DNA of 64,000 nt, from NCBI GenBank assembly GCA_902826695.1, contig CADEFU010000005.1, forward strand, positions 62,001 to 126,000, written 5' to 3'. The position numbers and the translations under genes were made by a program. Position 1 is the first letter of the stretch. The number at the start of each line of letters is the position of its first letter. The notes under the pieces are model-generated. The model saw only the letters and a program-made list of their open reading frames with translations. It ran no database searches and was not told the origin of the DNA. Positions 1 through 8,168 of the stretch are shown one piece after another. The stretch comes from an uncultured Alphaproteobacteria bacterium (lineage in GTDB: Bacteria; Pseudomonadota; Alphaproteobacteria; Micropepsales; Micropepsaceae).

Positions 1-1
1 C

Positions 2-754
2 CGCGCCGACCCGCAAGGCCTGACCCGCCTCATCAACCGCGCGCTGACACCGTTGTCGCGCCAGGTGCTGAACCACCGCGGCACGATCGACAAGTACATC
101 GGCGACTGCGTCATGGCGTTCTGGAACGCACCCCTCGACGATACGGAGCACGCAACCCACGCCTGCGAATGCGCGCTCGGCATGATGGACGCGCTCGTTG
201 ACCTCAATCAGGAACTGACCGCTGAGGGTTTCTACAAGTCGCACAAAGTGAACCCGATCGACGTCTCTATCGGCATCAACACCGGCACTTGCGTCGTCGG
301 CAATATGGGCTCCGAATTGCGCTTCGACTATTCCGCGCTCGGCGACGCGGTAAACGTGTCCGCACGGATCCAGTCGTTCTGTGGCAACTACGGCTTCGCC
401 ATAGCCATCGGCGAAGACACCGAATCCGTCATCGCCGACAAGTTCGCCTTCCTCGAACTCGACTATATCGCCGTGAAGGGCCGCGCGACGCCAACCCACA
501 TCTACGCGCTCTTGGGCCACGCGCACGTCCGCGAGACGAAGACGTTCCAAGATCTCGAAACCACCTTCCAAGCCCTTTTCAAAGCCTTCCGCTCCAAAGA
601 CTGGGCAGGCGCGCGCGAGGCAATCAAAGTCGGCCGAACGCTCGAACACGCGCCCGAGGAAATCTTCGACACCTACGAATCCCGCATCGCCCACTACGAG
701 CTCGAGCCACCCCCGGCGGACTGGGACGGCGCATGGTCCGCCAAGGAAAAGTGA
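2..754 (+). CDS. Class III adenylate/guanylate cyclase, C-terminal part (5' cut by window)
   Basis: The reading frame is open from the first bases of the window, so the N-terminus lies upstream. The visible 250 residues hold most of a class III nucleotide cyclase catalytic domain. There is a metal-binding Asp in KYIGDCVMAFW near residue 30 and a second conserved block, FDYSALGDAVNVSARIQ, near residue 115. The tail ends in ELEPPPADWDGAW, a sequence typical of cyclases with an N-terminal CHASE2 sensor and membrane segments. It would make cAMP (or cGMP) from the NTP. The missing N-terminus prevents a call on the sensor. Followed 54 bp later by the DUF2817 gene on the same strand. Confidence 0.9.
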   Translation, partial: RADPQGLTRLINRALTPLSRQVLNHRGTIDKYIGDCVMAFWNAPLDDTEHATHACECALGMMDALVDLNQELTAEGFYKSHKVNPIDVSIGINTGTCVVGNMGSELRFDYSALGDAVNVSARIQSFCGNYGFAIAIGEDTESVIADKFAFLELDYIAVKGRATPTHIYALLGHAHVRETKTFQDLETTFQALFKAFRSKDWAGAREAIKVGRTLEHAPEEIFDTYESRIAHYELEPPPADWDGAWSAKEK

Positions 755-808
755 GCGCCTCGCCGCTGCAAATGCGCTATGAAGGCCGGCGAATCTGAAG
801 CGGCCGAC

Positions 809-1900
809 ATGACCAATCCGCAAGCCTTTTTCTCCGCCGACTACACCGAGGCCCGCGAAAAGTTCTTGGGGCACGCACGTCGCCGCCATTGCGAACTGAC
901 CGCCCATCTTCACCCGCACGCAAAGGGCCCGCGCGGCGAAGACCTGTTCATCGACGTGGCTGTCTCCGGACCCGCGCGCGCCGCTGCGGGCCTGCTCCTG
1001 ATCTCGGGCACCCACGGCGTCGAAGCCTATGCCGGCTCCGCCTGCCAAATCGGCTGGCTCGCCACGAACGGTGACTCAGCCTGGCCTCCCGAGCTGCGCG
1101 TGGTGATGATCCACGCGCTGAACCCCTACGGCTTTGCCTGGAACCGCCGCGTCACCGAAGACAACGTGGACCTCAACCGCAATTTCGTCAGCCACAACGC
1201 GCCCTACCCCGCAAACGACGGCTACGAGCAACTGAAATCGGCGATCGCCCCGAAAGACTTGGACCCTGAAACGCTGCGCCAAGGCAGCGAATTGTTCCGC
1301 GACTTCATCAAGGAGTACGGCCCCTTCACGATGCAAGAAGCGGTGAGCAAGGGCCAATACGCGCATCCCGACGGCATGTATTTCGGCGGCACGCGCGAAC
1401 AATGGTCGGCCGGCGTCCTGAAACACGTGGTGCGCCGCGAACTCGCCCACTGCCACCGCGTCGGCGTGATCGACTTCCACACCGGCCTCGGTCCCTTTGG
1501 CCACGGCGAACTGATCAGCGAAGACGCCACCGGAACCCCAGCCTATGAGCGCGCGAAGAGCTGGTGGCCGGACGTCTGCTCGACCCAATCGGGCGACTCA
1601 GTTTCGGCCGCCGTCATGGGTAGCATCGATTCATGCCTGCCCGGCCTCCTACCTCGCACCGATGTCACCGTCGGCTGCCTCGAATTCGGCACCGTCTCCA
1701 CATTCGAAGTCTTCATGGCCCTGCGCGCCGACAACTGGCTCCACACCCGCGGCAACCCGCAAGGTAACGAAGCCCCGGCGATCAAAGCCCAAATCCGCGC
1801 CGCCTTCTTCCCCGACCAGGACGACTGGAAAGAGATGATCTGGAAGCGCGGCGAGGAAGTCATGACGCAAGCGGTTCACGGCCTGACGGCGCGCGCGTAG
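809..1900 (+). CDS. DUF2817 / M14-like zinc carboxypeptidase family protein
   Basis: A 363-residue protein matching the DUF2817 family, which has an M14 carboxypeptidase fold. Visible metal/active-site elements are GTHGVEAYAGSACQ (His and Glu ligands), DNVDLNRNF (Arg/Asn substrate pocket), FHTGLGPFG (third His) and a C-terminal Glu in VGCLEFGTVS. The substrate is unknown. I chose the ATG at 809 because MTNPQAFFSADY looks like the family N-terminus; an upstream in-frame ATG at 779 would add ten residues. No signal peptide is visible. Its stop is 3 bp from the stop of the convergent oxidoreductase gene. Confidence 0.85.
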   Translation: MTNPQAFFSADYTEAREKFLGHARRRHCELTAHLHPHAKGPRGEDLFIDVAVSGPARAAAGLLLISGTHGVEAYAGSACQIGWLATNGDSAWPPELRVVMIHALNPYGFAWNRRVTEDNVDLNRNFVSHNAPYPANDGYEQLKSAIAPKDLDPETLRQGSELFRDFIKEYGPFTMQEAVSKGQYAHPDGMYFGGTREQWSAGVLKHVVRRELAHCHRVGVIDFHTGLGPFGHGELISEDATGTPAYERAKSWWPDVCSTQSGDSVSAAVMGSIDSCLPGLLPRTDVTVGCLEFGTVSTFEVFMALRADNWLHTRGNPQGNEAPAIKAQIRAAFFPDQDDWKEMIWKRGEEVMTQAVHGLTARA

Positions 1901-1903
1901 TCG

Positions 1904-2917
1904 CTACGCCGTCAAATCGATCGCGATCTTCCCGAAGTGGCCTTGCCCCGCCATGTGGCCGAGCGCTTCCTTGGCTTGGGCAAACCCGAACGTCTTGTCG
2001 ATCACCGGCTTGATTTTGTGCAACGCAATGGCGCGGCACATGTCCTCGAAGTGCTGCCGGGCGCCGACCGAGATGCCTTTGATCTTCGCGTTCGTGGCGA
2101 TCACGAACGGGATCATGAGGTCGTTCGACGCGCCTGCGAGCACGCCGATAATGGAAATGTGCCCGCCGATTCTTATCGAGGCGAGGCTCTGCCCGAACGT
2201 GCCCGCGCCGCCGACCTCAACCACATGATCCGCGCCGCGCCCGCCGGTGATCTCGCGCACCGCGCCGGACCAAGCCTGCGTCTTCTTGTAGTTCACGAGA
2301 TGATCGGCGCCGAGCGCCTTCGCCCGCGCAAGCTTTTCGTCCGACGACGAGGTCACGATCACCTCGGCCCCGCAGGCTTTCGCGAACTGCAGCGCGAAGA
2401 TCGACACGCCGCCTGTGCCCTGCACCACCACGGTCTGGCCCGCCTTGATCCCGCCTTCGACCACAAGCGCCCGCCATGCGGTCAAAGCGGCGCACGGCAG
2501 CGCGGCCACCTCCGCATCGCTCAAATGCGCCGGCACCTTCGACACGCCTTGTTCCGACAGCACGCAAGTGTCGCGCCAGATGCCGTCAAGCGAACCGCCG
2601 AGCGCGCTCGTCAGCGCCTCGCGCGAAGGCTCACCGCCGATCCAGTTCTGGAAAAACAAGGTTGCAACCCGGTCGCCCACCTTCACCCGCGTGACGCCTG
2701 GCCCCACCGCGATCACCTCGCCGCATCCGTCCGATAGCGGCACCAGCGGCAGCTTGTACGAGCCGCCATACCCGCCGTTCACGGTGAGCAAATCGCGATA
2801 GTTCAGCGTCGCCGCCTTCATCCGAAGCTTGACCTGCCCCGGCCCAGGCTCGACGTTCGCCCGTTCCACCACGCGCAAATTGTCGATCCCGTATTGCGGG
2901 ATTTCCAAAACCTTCAT
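1904..2917 (-). CDS. Zinc-type alcohol dehydrogenase / quinone oxidoreductase family (MDR)
   Basis: A 337-residue medium-chain dehydrogenase/reductase. The N-terminal GroES-like domain includes LNYRDLLTVNGGYGG and PLSDGCGEVIAVGPGVTRVKVGDRV. The nucleotide-binding Rossmann domain begins near residue 155 with VVVQGTGGVSIFALQFAKACGAEVI. The structural-zinc cysteine cluster of classical ADHs is absent, so this is the NAD(P)H-dependent reductase type of MDR. Substrate unknown. The next gene upstream on the same strand is a VOC protein 19 bp away, so they may share a transcript. Confidence 0.9.
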   Translation of the reverse strand: MKVLEIPQYGIDNLRVVERANVEPGPGQVKLRMKAATLNYRDLLTVNGGYGGSYKLPLVPLSDGCGEVIAVGPGVTRVKVGDRVATLFFQNWIGGEPSREALTSALGGSLDGIWRDTCVLSEQGVSKVPAHLSDAEVAALPCAALTAWRALVVEGGIKAGQTVVVQGTGGVSIFALQFAKACGAEVIVTSSSDEKLARAKALGADHLVNYKKTQAWSGAVREITGGRGADHVVEVGGAGTFGQSLASIRIGGHISIIGVLAGASNDLMIPFVIATNAKIKGISVGARQHFEDMCRAIALHKIKPVIDKTFGFAQAKEALGHMAGQGHFGKIAIDLTA

Positions 2918-2936
2918 CTCAACGCTCCTGAGGTTG

Positions 2937-3479
2937 CTATTCCGCCGCGCGGCGATAATCGGCCGCCTTATGCATCTGGATCGACTTCGGCGGGCGCGAC
3001 CGCGCCACGTCGTCCGACGTGACCGCCTTGATCGCCTCCTCCCGGTCGGCCGCCGTGAACTGCCCCGTCGTCACGCAGTACTCGACCATCGTCCCGTTCG
3101 GATCGTTCGTATAGATCGAGCGGCACCAATTGTGGTCGATCTCCATCACGTCGAACCCGCCCTTGAGCCACATGTCCCGCTTCTCGGCCAAGTGCGCCTC
3201 CGTCGGCGAGTAGAACGATATATGGTTCACCCACTGCGGCAGCCCGACCGCCTTCGACAAGCCGGTCTCGAAGTTCTTGCCGTCGTAGTTCGGCCCGTGC
3301 AGCTCCCAGAACGCGATGAAGCGGTCGGGCTCGATCTCGTAGAAGAAGTGCTTCGCCCAGCCGCCGTCCGGCGTCGGTCCGACCTCGACCTTCTTCAGAT
3401 CGAAGCCCATGACCTCGCGATAGAAATGGTCGATCGCCTTCATGTTGCGCGTCGCCAGCGCCAAGTGATGGTAGCCCAT
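2937..3479 (-). CDS. VOC (glyoxalase/dioxygenase-fold) family protein
   Basis: A 180-residue vicinal-oxygen-chelate protein. GYHHLALATRNMKAIDHFYREVMGF supplies the first metal His, VNHISFYSP the second, and DPNGTMVEYCV the C-terminal Glu ligand. This resembles extradiol-dioxygenase-like or glyoxalase-like VOC members; the reaction is not determinable here. Two ATGs lie six bases apart (3485 and 3479). The purine-rich GGAGAG abuts the first and sits six bases before the second, so 3479 is preferred. Any start further upstream would run into the MFS gene. Confidence 0.85.
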   Translation of the reverse strand: MGYHHLALATRNMKAIDHFYREVMGFDLKKVEVGPTPDGGWAKHFFYEIEPDRFIAFWELHGPNYDGKNFETGLSKAVGLPQWVNHISFYSPTEAHLAEKRDMWLKGGFDVMEIDHNWCRSIYTNDPNGTMVEYCVTTGQFTAADREEAIKAVTSDDVARSRPPKSIQMHKAADYRRAAE

Positions 3480-3511
3480 GGCCATCTCTCCAATGCCGTG
3501 TTGGCGCAAGG

Positions 3512-4735
3512 TTAGGCGACCGGCCGCGCCTCGTCCACCGCCTCGCGTCCCACCGGCAGAACCCCGCCGTCCCAAAGCTGCCCCAACCACCACGACAGCG
3601 CCAGCGCCACGGCGCTAAACGCCGCCATCAAGAGATAGCCAAGACCCTCGACCGAGGCGTACAGCGCCCCGGAAGCGAGCTGCCCGATCGAAAAGAACAC
3701 GCCGATCATGACCGCGAAATAAAGGCTCTGCGCCGTCCCCACGAGATGCGCCGGCGTCGCGCGCAGCATGAAGTGCATCATGCCCAAATGCACCGCGCAA
3801 AACGTACCGGCATGCAGCAACTGCGCGAACAGCACCACCCACAGCGGCGGCGACAGCGCAAGCAGCGTCCAACGCACGATGCCGGCCGCAGCGCCCAGCA
3901 TCATCAGATTCACAATCCCGACCCGCTGCACGATACGCCCGGAGTACATGAGGACGGCGATCTCCGCGATCACGCCGAGCGCCCACAACCCGCCGATCAA
4001 ATCCGCCGAGTACCCAAGCCTCTGCCAGTTCAGCGTGCCGAACCCGTAGTAGAACGTGTGCGACGCCTGCGCGATCCCGGTCGCGGCAATCATCAGCACG
4101 AACAGCGGCTGCCGCGCGAGCTGCCACGCATCGCGCCCGACCGAACGAACGCCCGCGCGCACCTCGGGCTGCTCGTCGCGCGGCAGCGCAAGCCCACCCA
4201 ACGCGGCAAGTGCCGCCGACCCGATCAAGATCGGCAAAAACGCGTCGATCCCGTAAGCCGCAACCGCCGCCCCGCCGACGAAGTTCATCACCACGAACGC
4301 GGCCGATCCTGTCAACCGAACGCGCCCATAGTCGAACCCCCGCGCGGTCGCCGCAGACATCGACAAGCCCTCGATCAACGCTGCAATCGACGAGAACGCC
4401 GCGCTTGCCAGCAGCGAGAAAACGACGACAGCAACCGTCCCCTCGACCGTCGCATAGCCCACATAGCAAAGGCCGGCGACCGTCATCAGCCCGATCAAGA
4501 ACAGCCGCCGCGCATGAAACGCATCCGCCGCCACGCCAAGCAGCGGCCCCGTAAACACCCTGAGCACGTTCATGGACGCCAGCAGCAGCCCCGTCGCATG
4601 CGGATCGAACCCGACACTCGCCAACCACACCGTGAAGAACACGACATGGATGCTGTTCAGGAAGTTCAACCCGACAAAGAACGGCACAAACCGCACCGCA
4701 TCGGGGCGCAGCTGTGGCAGAGAAAAGGGGAACAT
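3512..4735 (-). CDS. MFS transporter, 3-phenylpropionate-permease-like (MFS_1_like)
   Basis: A 407-residue integral membrane protein with about 12 hydrophobic segments. The N-terminal block (FFVGLNFLNSIHVVFF, then GFDPHATGLLLASMNVLRVF and GPLLGVAADAF) has the pattern of the PPP/HcaT-like branch of the major facilitator superfamily. Substrate unknown. The ATG at 4735 (MFPFSLPQLRPDAV) is preferred over an upstream in-frame start at 4777, because the extra residues are charged and do not look like an MFS N-terminus. It ends 32 bp upstream of the VOC gene start on the same strand. Confidence 0.88.
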   Translation of the reverse strand: MFPFSLPQLRPDAVRFVPFFVGLNFLNSIHVVFFTVWLASVGFDPHATGLLLASMNVLRVFTGPLLGVAADAFHARRLFLIGLMTVAGLCYVGYATVEGTVAVVVFSLLASAAFSSIAALIEGLSMSAATARGFDYGRVRLTGSAAFVVMNFVGGAAVAAYGIDAFLPILIGSAALAALGGLALPRDEQPEVRAGVRSVGRDAWQLARQPLFVLMIAATGIAQASHTFYYGFGTLNWQRLGYSADLIGGLWALGVIAEIAVLMYSGRIVQRVGIVNLMMLGAAAGIVRWTLLALSPPLWVVLFAQLLHAGTFCAVHLGMMHFMLRATPAHLVGTAQSLYFAVMIGVFFSIGQLASGALYASVEGLGYLLMAAFSAVALALSWWLGQLWDGGVLPVGREAVDEARPVA

Positions 4736-4829
4736 CGACGTTGCGCAACCAATAGCGGCGCGTCGTGTGTCCCGCAAAGCCGCAAAGACCTAAATCGTCG
4801 CAGACGCCGCGAGCCTTGGACGGCGGCCC

Positions 4830-5264
4830 CTACATCGCCGGCAAATGCACCTGCCGCGCCGCCGCCGCCTCACTCAAGAACCGCAGGATGCGCAGCTCCA
4901 GCACCCGGTCGCCCGCCTGCTCGGCATGCGTCTGCAAGTCGATCAACAGCTGCTTCAGCTCCCCGTTCACGCGGTCGAGGCCGGAGACCGTCAGATCTTC
5001 GTCCCGCACCCCGACGACTGCGTCGAGCTTCGCGCTGAGCGGTCCGCCGATTCCCTTCGCCGCATCGGCAAACAGGGCGCGCATCACGCGGTTCTCCTTC
5101 GCGCGAACGTCCGCGGCGCGGTTGAACTCCTGCGCCACCATCAAGAGCAAGACAGCCGTCGTCGTGGCCGAGCCCTGGCCGTAGCCGGGCGGTAGTGCAG
5201 GCCCCATCTCCATCGCGATCTTCGCGAACGCCTGGTTCAACACAAGTTCGGGTGACGGTTTCAT
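4830..5264 (-). CDS. Conserved hypothetical, coupled to APH-fold kinase
   Basis: A 144-residue, mostly helical soluble protein that I do not recognise with certainty. Its ATG overlaps the stop of the upstream kinase gene (ATG at 5264, TGA at 5266-5264), so translation is probably coupled. In other bacteria the position just after such acyl-CoA-linked phosphotransferase-like genes is often occupied by small DUF6285 proteins, with a similar helical N-terminal region and an internal RE/QE motif. This one has MVAQEFNRAADVRAKENR in an analogous place, but the similarity is only suggestive. Confidence 0.7.
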   Translation of the reverse strand: MKPSPELVLNQAFAKIAMEMGPALPPGYGQGSATTTAVLLLMVAQEFNRAADVRAKENRVMRALFADAAKGIGGPLSAKLDAVVGVRDEDLTVSGLDRVNGELKQLLIDLQTHAEQAGDRVLELRILRFLSEAAAARQVHLPAM

Positions 5265-6292
5265 CAGGCGGCCTCGCGCGCAGCAAGCAACATGTCTGCC
5301 AGCCGCTTGTTGTGGAACGGCAAGCAGTAAAGTCCGGAGAACGCCATCACCGGATCGGTGTTCGCGCCCGCCTGGAACTCCTTTGCCGAAGAAATCCAGA
5401 TTGCAGCCCCTTTGAACGACGCAAACATCGACCACCACGCGAGCGCCTTCGGATCGGCTTTCAGCCCGCTCGCCTTCTCCCAGATCGCAATCGCGTCTTC
5501 CCGCTTCAGCATGCCGCCAGGATGCGCGCGGTCGCTCGACCACAAGGGATCGAGCGCCCACCCGAGATCTTCGAGCGGATCACCCAGATGCGCCATTTCC
5601 CAATCCAGGATCGCGCGGATCCTGCCCGTCCCGTCGAACAGGAAGTTCCCCGTCCGATAGTCGCCATGCACGACCGAGACCTTCTGCGCCGGCGGCGGCG
5701 GATTGCGCCGCATCCAGCGAATGGCAGCCCTCACGATCGGTTGCGGTTCAAGCTCGTCCTCGTCGACGACTTTCTCCCATTTCGCAAGTTCGATCTTCCA
5801 AGCTTCCTCCGCCTTCACGACCGGCACGTGCTTGGCGAGGTCGGACGTCATCGCATCCCGCTTCGCAATAGCGCCCAAAATCGAAAAGAACTGCTCGCCG
5901 ATCTTCTGCCGGTGCGGCCCATACGGATCGGATGCCAAGATCGACCCGGCCGTACAGCCCTCGACCTCCTCCATCACGAAGAACGGCCGCTCCAGCCACT
6001 CGAGCTCGCGCTCCAGGAACAGCGCCCGCGGCACCGGCACGGCGGAATCCATATACGACCGGTAGGCCGCGAACTCGACCTCGCGCTCCGTCTCGATCAA
6101 CGTCGAGATCGGATCGCGGCGAAAGATCAACCCGCGCTCTCCGCCGCGCTCGGCGTCGATGCGCACCCGAAACGTCTCGCGGCTCGCCCCGCCATGGATA
6201 CGCGAAATAGCAATGACCGAAACACGCCCGGCTTCGGGCATACGATGCGACAGGTAGCGGACGATACGGTCTTCAAGTTCTTTGGTGATCAT
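5264..6292 (-). CDS. Phosphotransferase (APH/choline-kinase fold) family protein
   Basis: A 342-residue kinase-fold protein of the aminoglycoside phosphotransferase superfamily, of the type often fused to or encoded near acyl-CoA dehydrogenases (ACAD10/11-like). Catalytic elements are visible: VVHGDYRTGNFLFD (HxDxxxxN catalytic loop, near residue 210) and ILDWEMAHLGDP (metal-binding DWE). It likely phosphorylates a small molecule such as a hydroxyacyl derivative rather than conferring drug resistance. Its ATG overlaps the previous gene's stop by four bases (ATGA), and its own stop overlaps the next gene, making it the middle of a coupled trio. Confidence 0.88.
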   Translation of the reverse strand: MITKELEDRIVRYLSHRMPEAGRVSVIAISRIHGGASRETFRVRIDAERGGERGLIFRRDPISTLIETEREVEFAAYRSYMDSAVPVPRALFLERELEWLERPFFVMEEVEGCTAGSILASDPYGPHRQKIGEQFFSILGAIAKRDAMTSDLAKHVPVVKAEEAWKIELAKWEKVVDEDELEPQPIVRAAIRWMRRNPPPPAQKVSVVHGDYRTGNFLFDGTGRIRAILDWEMAHLGDPLEDLGWALDPLWSSDRAHPGGMLKREDAIAIWEKASGLKADPKALAWWSMFASFKGAAIWISSAKEFQAGANTDPVMAFSGLYCLPFHNKRLADMLLAAREAA

Positions 6293-7389
6293 TTCGCACC
6301 GTCCAGCAAACCGGAGAATCCGCTCGGCGCATGGGCGCCGATGATCAACTGCTCGAGCACGCCGTGCCCCCGGCGGACGAGCCCGTTCGGCCCGGTCAGC
6401 GTTGCCTCCGAGAACGCCTGCACATGAAGATAGTGAAACTCGCTCTCGTTCACCTTCGCCGTCTCGATCGTGTCGTATCCGACCGCAAGCTCGCCGCGGA
6501 ACCGCCCATGCCCCCATTCCGGATGCGTGTAGCCAAGCCCACTCATATAGAAATTCCACTTCGGCTTGAGTTCGATCTTGTAGTCGAGTCCCTCCGCGTC
6601 GCGCATCGAAATCGTCGCCGACTTCGCATGTCGCGTACCAGACTTGAACGCGACGTCGGAACAGCACGACGCCATATGCGTGACCGCGCCCTCGCCCGTC
6701 GCCGCCATCACCGCATGCGTGTTCCAGGGCTTCCCCTCGCCGTCCGCGTTGTTGTGATAGAGCGTGATCCGGTCGTCGAAATTCATCGGCGCCCAGAGCC
6801 AATAGAATTGCGGCGCGCGCGGCGGCGCAACGGCCTGCGAGTCCTGCGCACCCACTGGACGGATACCCCAGGAGCGGTCGCGCGTGCCCACGTGACCCGC
6901 CACGTCGATCCGCCTGCCCTTGACCTCGATCCAGCCTTCGTAAGTCCCGTTCTGCGTCAGTCGCGTGTAGTCCATCACCGTCCGCGGGCCAACGCGATAG
7001 GTGAAGCGCGGTTCCTCGATCGCCGCCGCCCGCGCGCGGAACAGAACGTCGGCGGCAATCCCATGCTCGTTCTTCTCCACCCGAACGCGCAGCGAGTGCA
7101 GCGGCTCGACCACATCCACGGAAAGCGGCCCGACCCGCGTGTCCATCCGCTCCATGCCGAGCACGCGCGAGACGCGAAGATTGTGCTGCACCCCGTCGGC
7201 CACGACGCAGAACGCGCCATCCATCACGTTGAGCGCGGGATAGACGCCAAGCGCCGCCGCAAAGAACGTCGCCCCGTCCGGCGTGTAACCGTTGAAGAAG
7301 TAGCGGTCGTAGAAGTTCCGGTCCGTCCCCGTATAGGCGATCGGCTCGGGCGTCTGATGAATGGGGTAATCGTCGGCTTTGGTGAGCAT
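6289..7389 (-). CDS. CrtC/DUF7064-DUF7065-like protein
   Basis: A 366-residue protein whose pattern (YDRYFFNGYTPDGATFFAAA at the N-terminus, then a central GTRDRSWGIRPVG motif and FYWLWAPMNFDD) resembles the beta-rich lipocalin-like superfamily containing hydroxyneurosporene synthase (CrtC) and the DUF7064/DUF7065 families. The RDRSWG motif is the best marker. No reaction can be assigned. It is the first gene of an operon with the APH-fold kinase and the 144-aa protein. ATG 7389 is chosen because the upstream extension is low-complexity and overlaps the divergent gene's promoter. Confidence 0.72.
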   Translation of the reverse strand: MLTKADDYPIHQTPEPIAYTGTDRNFYDRYFFNGYTPDGATFFAAALGVYPALNVMDGAFCVVADGVQHNLRVSRVLGMERMDTRVGPLSVDVVEPLHSLRVRVEKNEHGIAADVLFRARAAAIEEPRFTYRVGPRTVMDYTRLTQNGTYEGWIEVKGRRIDVAGHVGTRDRSWGIRPVGAQDSQAVAPPRAPQFYWLWAPMNFDDRITLYHNNADGEGKPWNTHAVMAATGEGAVTHMASCCSDVAFKSGTRHAKSATISMRDAEGLDYKIELKPKWNFYMSGLGYTHPEWGHGRFRGELAVGYDTIETAKVNESEFHYLHVQAFSEATLTGPNGLVRRGHGVLEQLIIGAHAPSGFSGLLDGAK

Positions 7390-7495
7390 CGGCGGCGGGT
7401 CTCTCAATAGCGGTCTACACACCTTGGCGCGGCCCAGCCGTTCGTGCAATCAGTCGTCAAGCCGATTCCGCAATTTTCGACAGAGGAAGAGCACC

Positions 7496-7882
7496 ATGAC
7501 CCGCTTCTGGCTCATCGCAGGAGCCCTGAACATGCTCCTGGCCCTGATCGTCGCCGCCGCGGTCGGCCACCGGCTCGAAGGCGAGTTCGTGCCCGTCATC
7601 CGCGCAGTCTTCGATACCGCGCGCGAAATGCACTTCGCGCATGCGCTTGCCCTAATCGCGGTCGGCATCTTGAGCGCCCAGTTCGGTCGCAGACTGCTTC
7701 TCGATCTCGCGGGGGCAGCCTTCCTGGCCGGCATCATCTTCTTCTGCGGCGGCATTTACGCCGCCTTCGGACCGAACGCCGCCGGCGTCAAGCCGCTGAT
7801 CCCGGTCGGCGGCGCAAGCTTGATGCTGGGTTGGGCGTTGTTCGCGGCAGCAGCGTTGTTTCTGAAGCGTCAGCCCAACTAA
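7496..7882 (+). CDS. DUF423 family small integral membrane protein
   Basis: A 128-residue protein with about four transmembrane segments, starting MTRFWLIAGALNMLLALIVAA. The conserved features are a small-residue first helix, a central HFAHALALIAVGIL helix and GIIFFCGGIYAAF followed by PVGGASLMLGWALF, which match the DUF423 (YgdD-like) family. Function unknown. A GAGGAAGA ribosome-binding site lies about 7 bases before ATG 7496, which decides this start. Divergent from the CrtC-like gene, with 106 bp between starts. Confidence 0.85.
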   Translation: MTRFWLIAGALNMLLALIVAAAVGHRLEGEFVPVIRAVFDTAREMHFAHALALIAVGILSAQFGRRLLLDLAGAAFLAGIIFFCGGIYAAFGPNAAGVKPLIPVGGASLMLGWALFAAAALFLKRQPN

Positions 7883-7946
7883 CGCGAACGTGAATCGGCC
7901 TGCGCGCGGAAGGAGGTATCGTCACCCTCTCGCCGGAGGTACGTCG

Positions 7947-8168
7947 ATGACCGAAGCACGCAGCTGGACTGCCCGCCGCATCCTGACCGAAACCGTCATT
8001 CTCGCGGCAGCGATCGGCGCCTCATACGGCGCGGTCGAGGTGTTGCGCTACGCCTTCGATCTCCCGGTAACGCGCGCACCGCTCCTGCTGATCATTGTGC
8101 TCGCCGTCGTTATGGCCCGTGTGGCCTCGACCGGCTGGCTGCAAAAAATACTCACGAAGCGCAGTTAG
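7947..8168 (+). CDS. Small two-helix membrane protein
   Basis: A 73-residue protein with two predicted transmembrane helices (ILTETVILAAAIGASYGAV and APLLLIIVLAVVMARVAST) and a basic C-terminus (ILTKRS). I do not recognise a family. ATG 7947 has a good CGGAGGT site six bases upstream; an upstream in-frame start at 7890 adds only arginine-rich residues and is rejected. It follows the DUF423 gene by 64 bp and may be co-transcribed. Its stop overlaps that of the convergent peptidase gene (TTAG shared by both stops). Confidence 0.7.
   Translation: MTEARSWTARRILTETVILAAAIGASYGAVEVLRYAFDLPVTRAPLLLIIVLAVVMARVASTGWLQKILTKRS

Noticed and set aside
4771..4790. CCCGCAAAGCCGCAAAG as a full copy of the intergenic repeat
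   Set aside because: Only the inner block is recognisable and no outer arm is found nearby, so it is mentioned in the repeat finding but not listed as a separate element.
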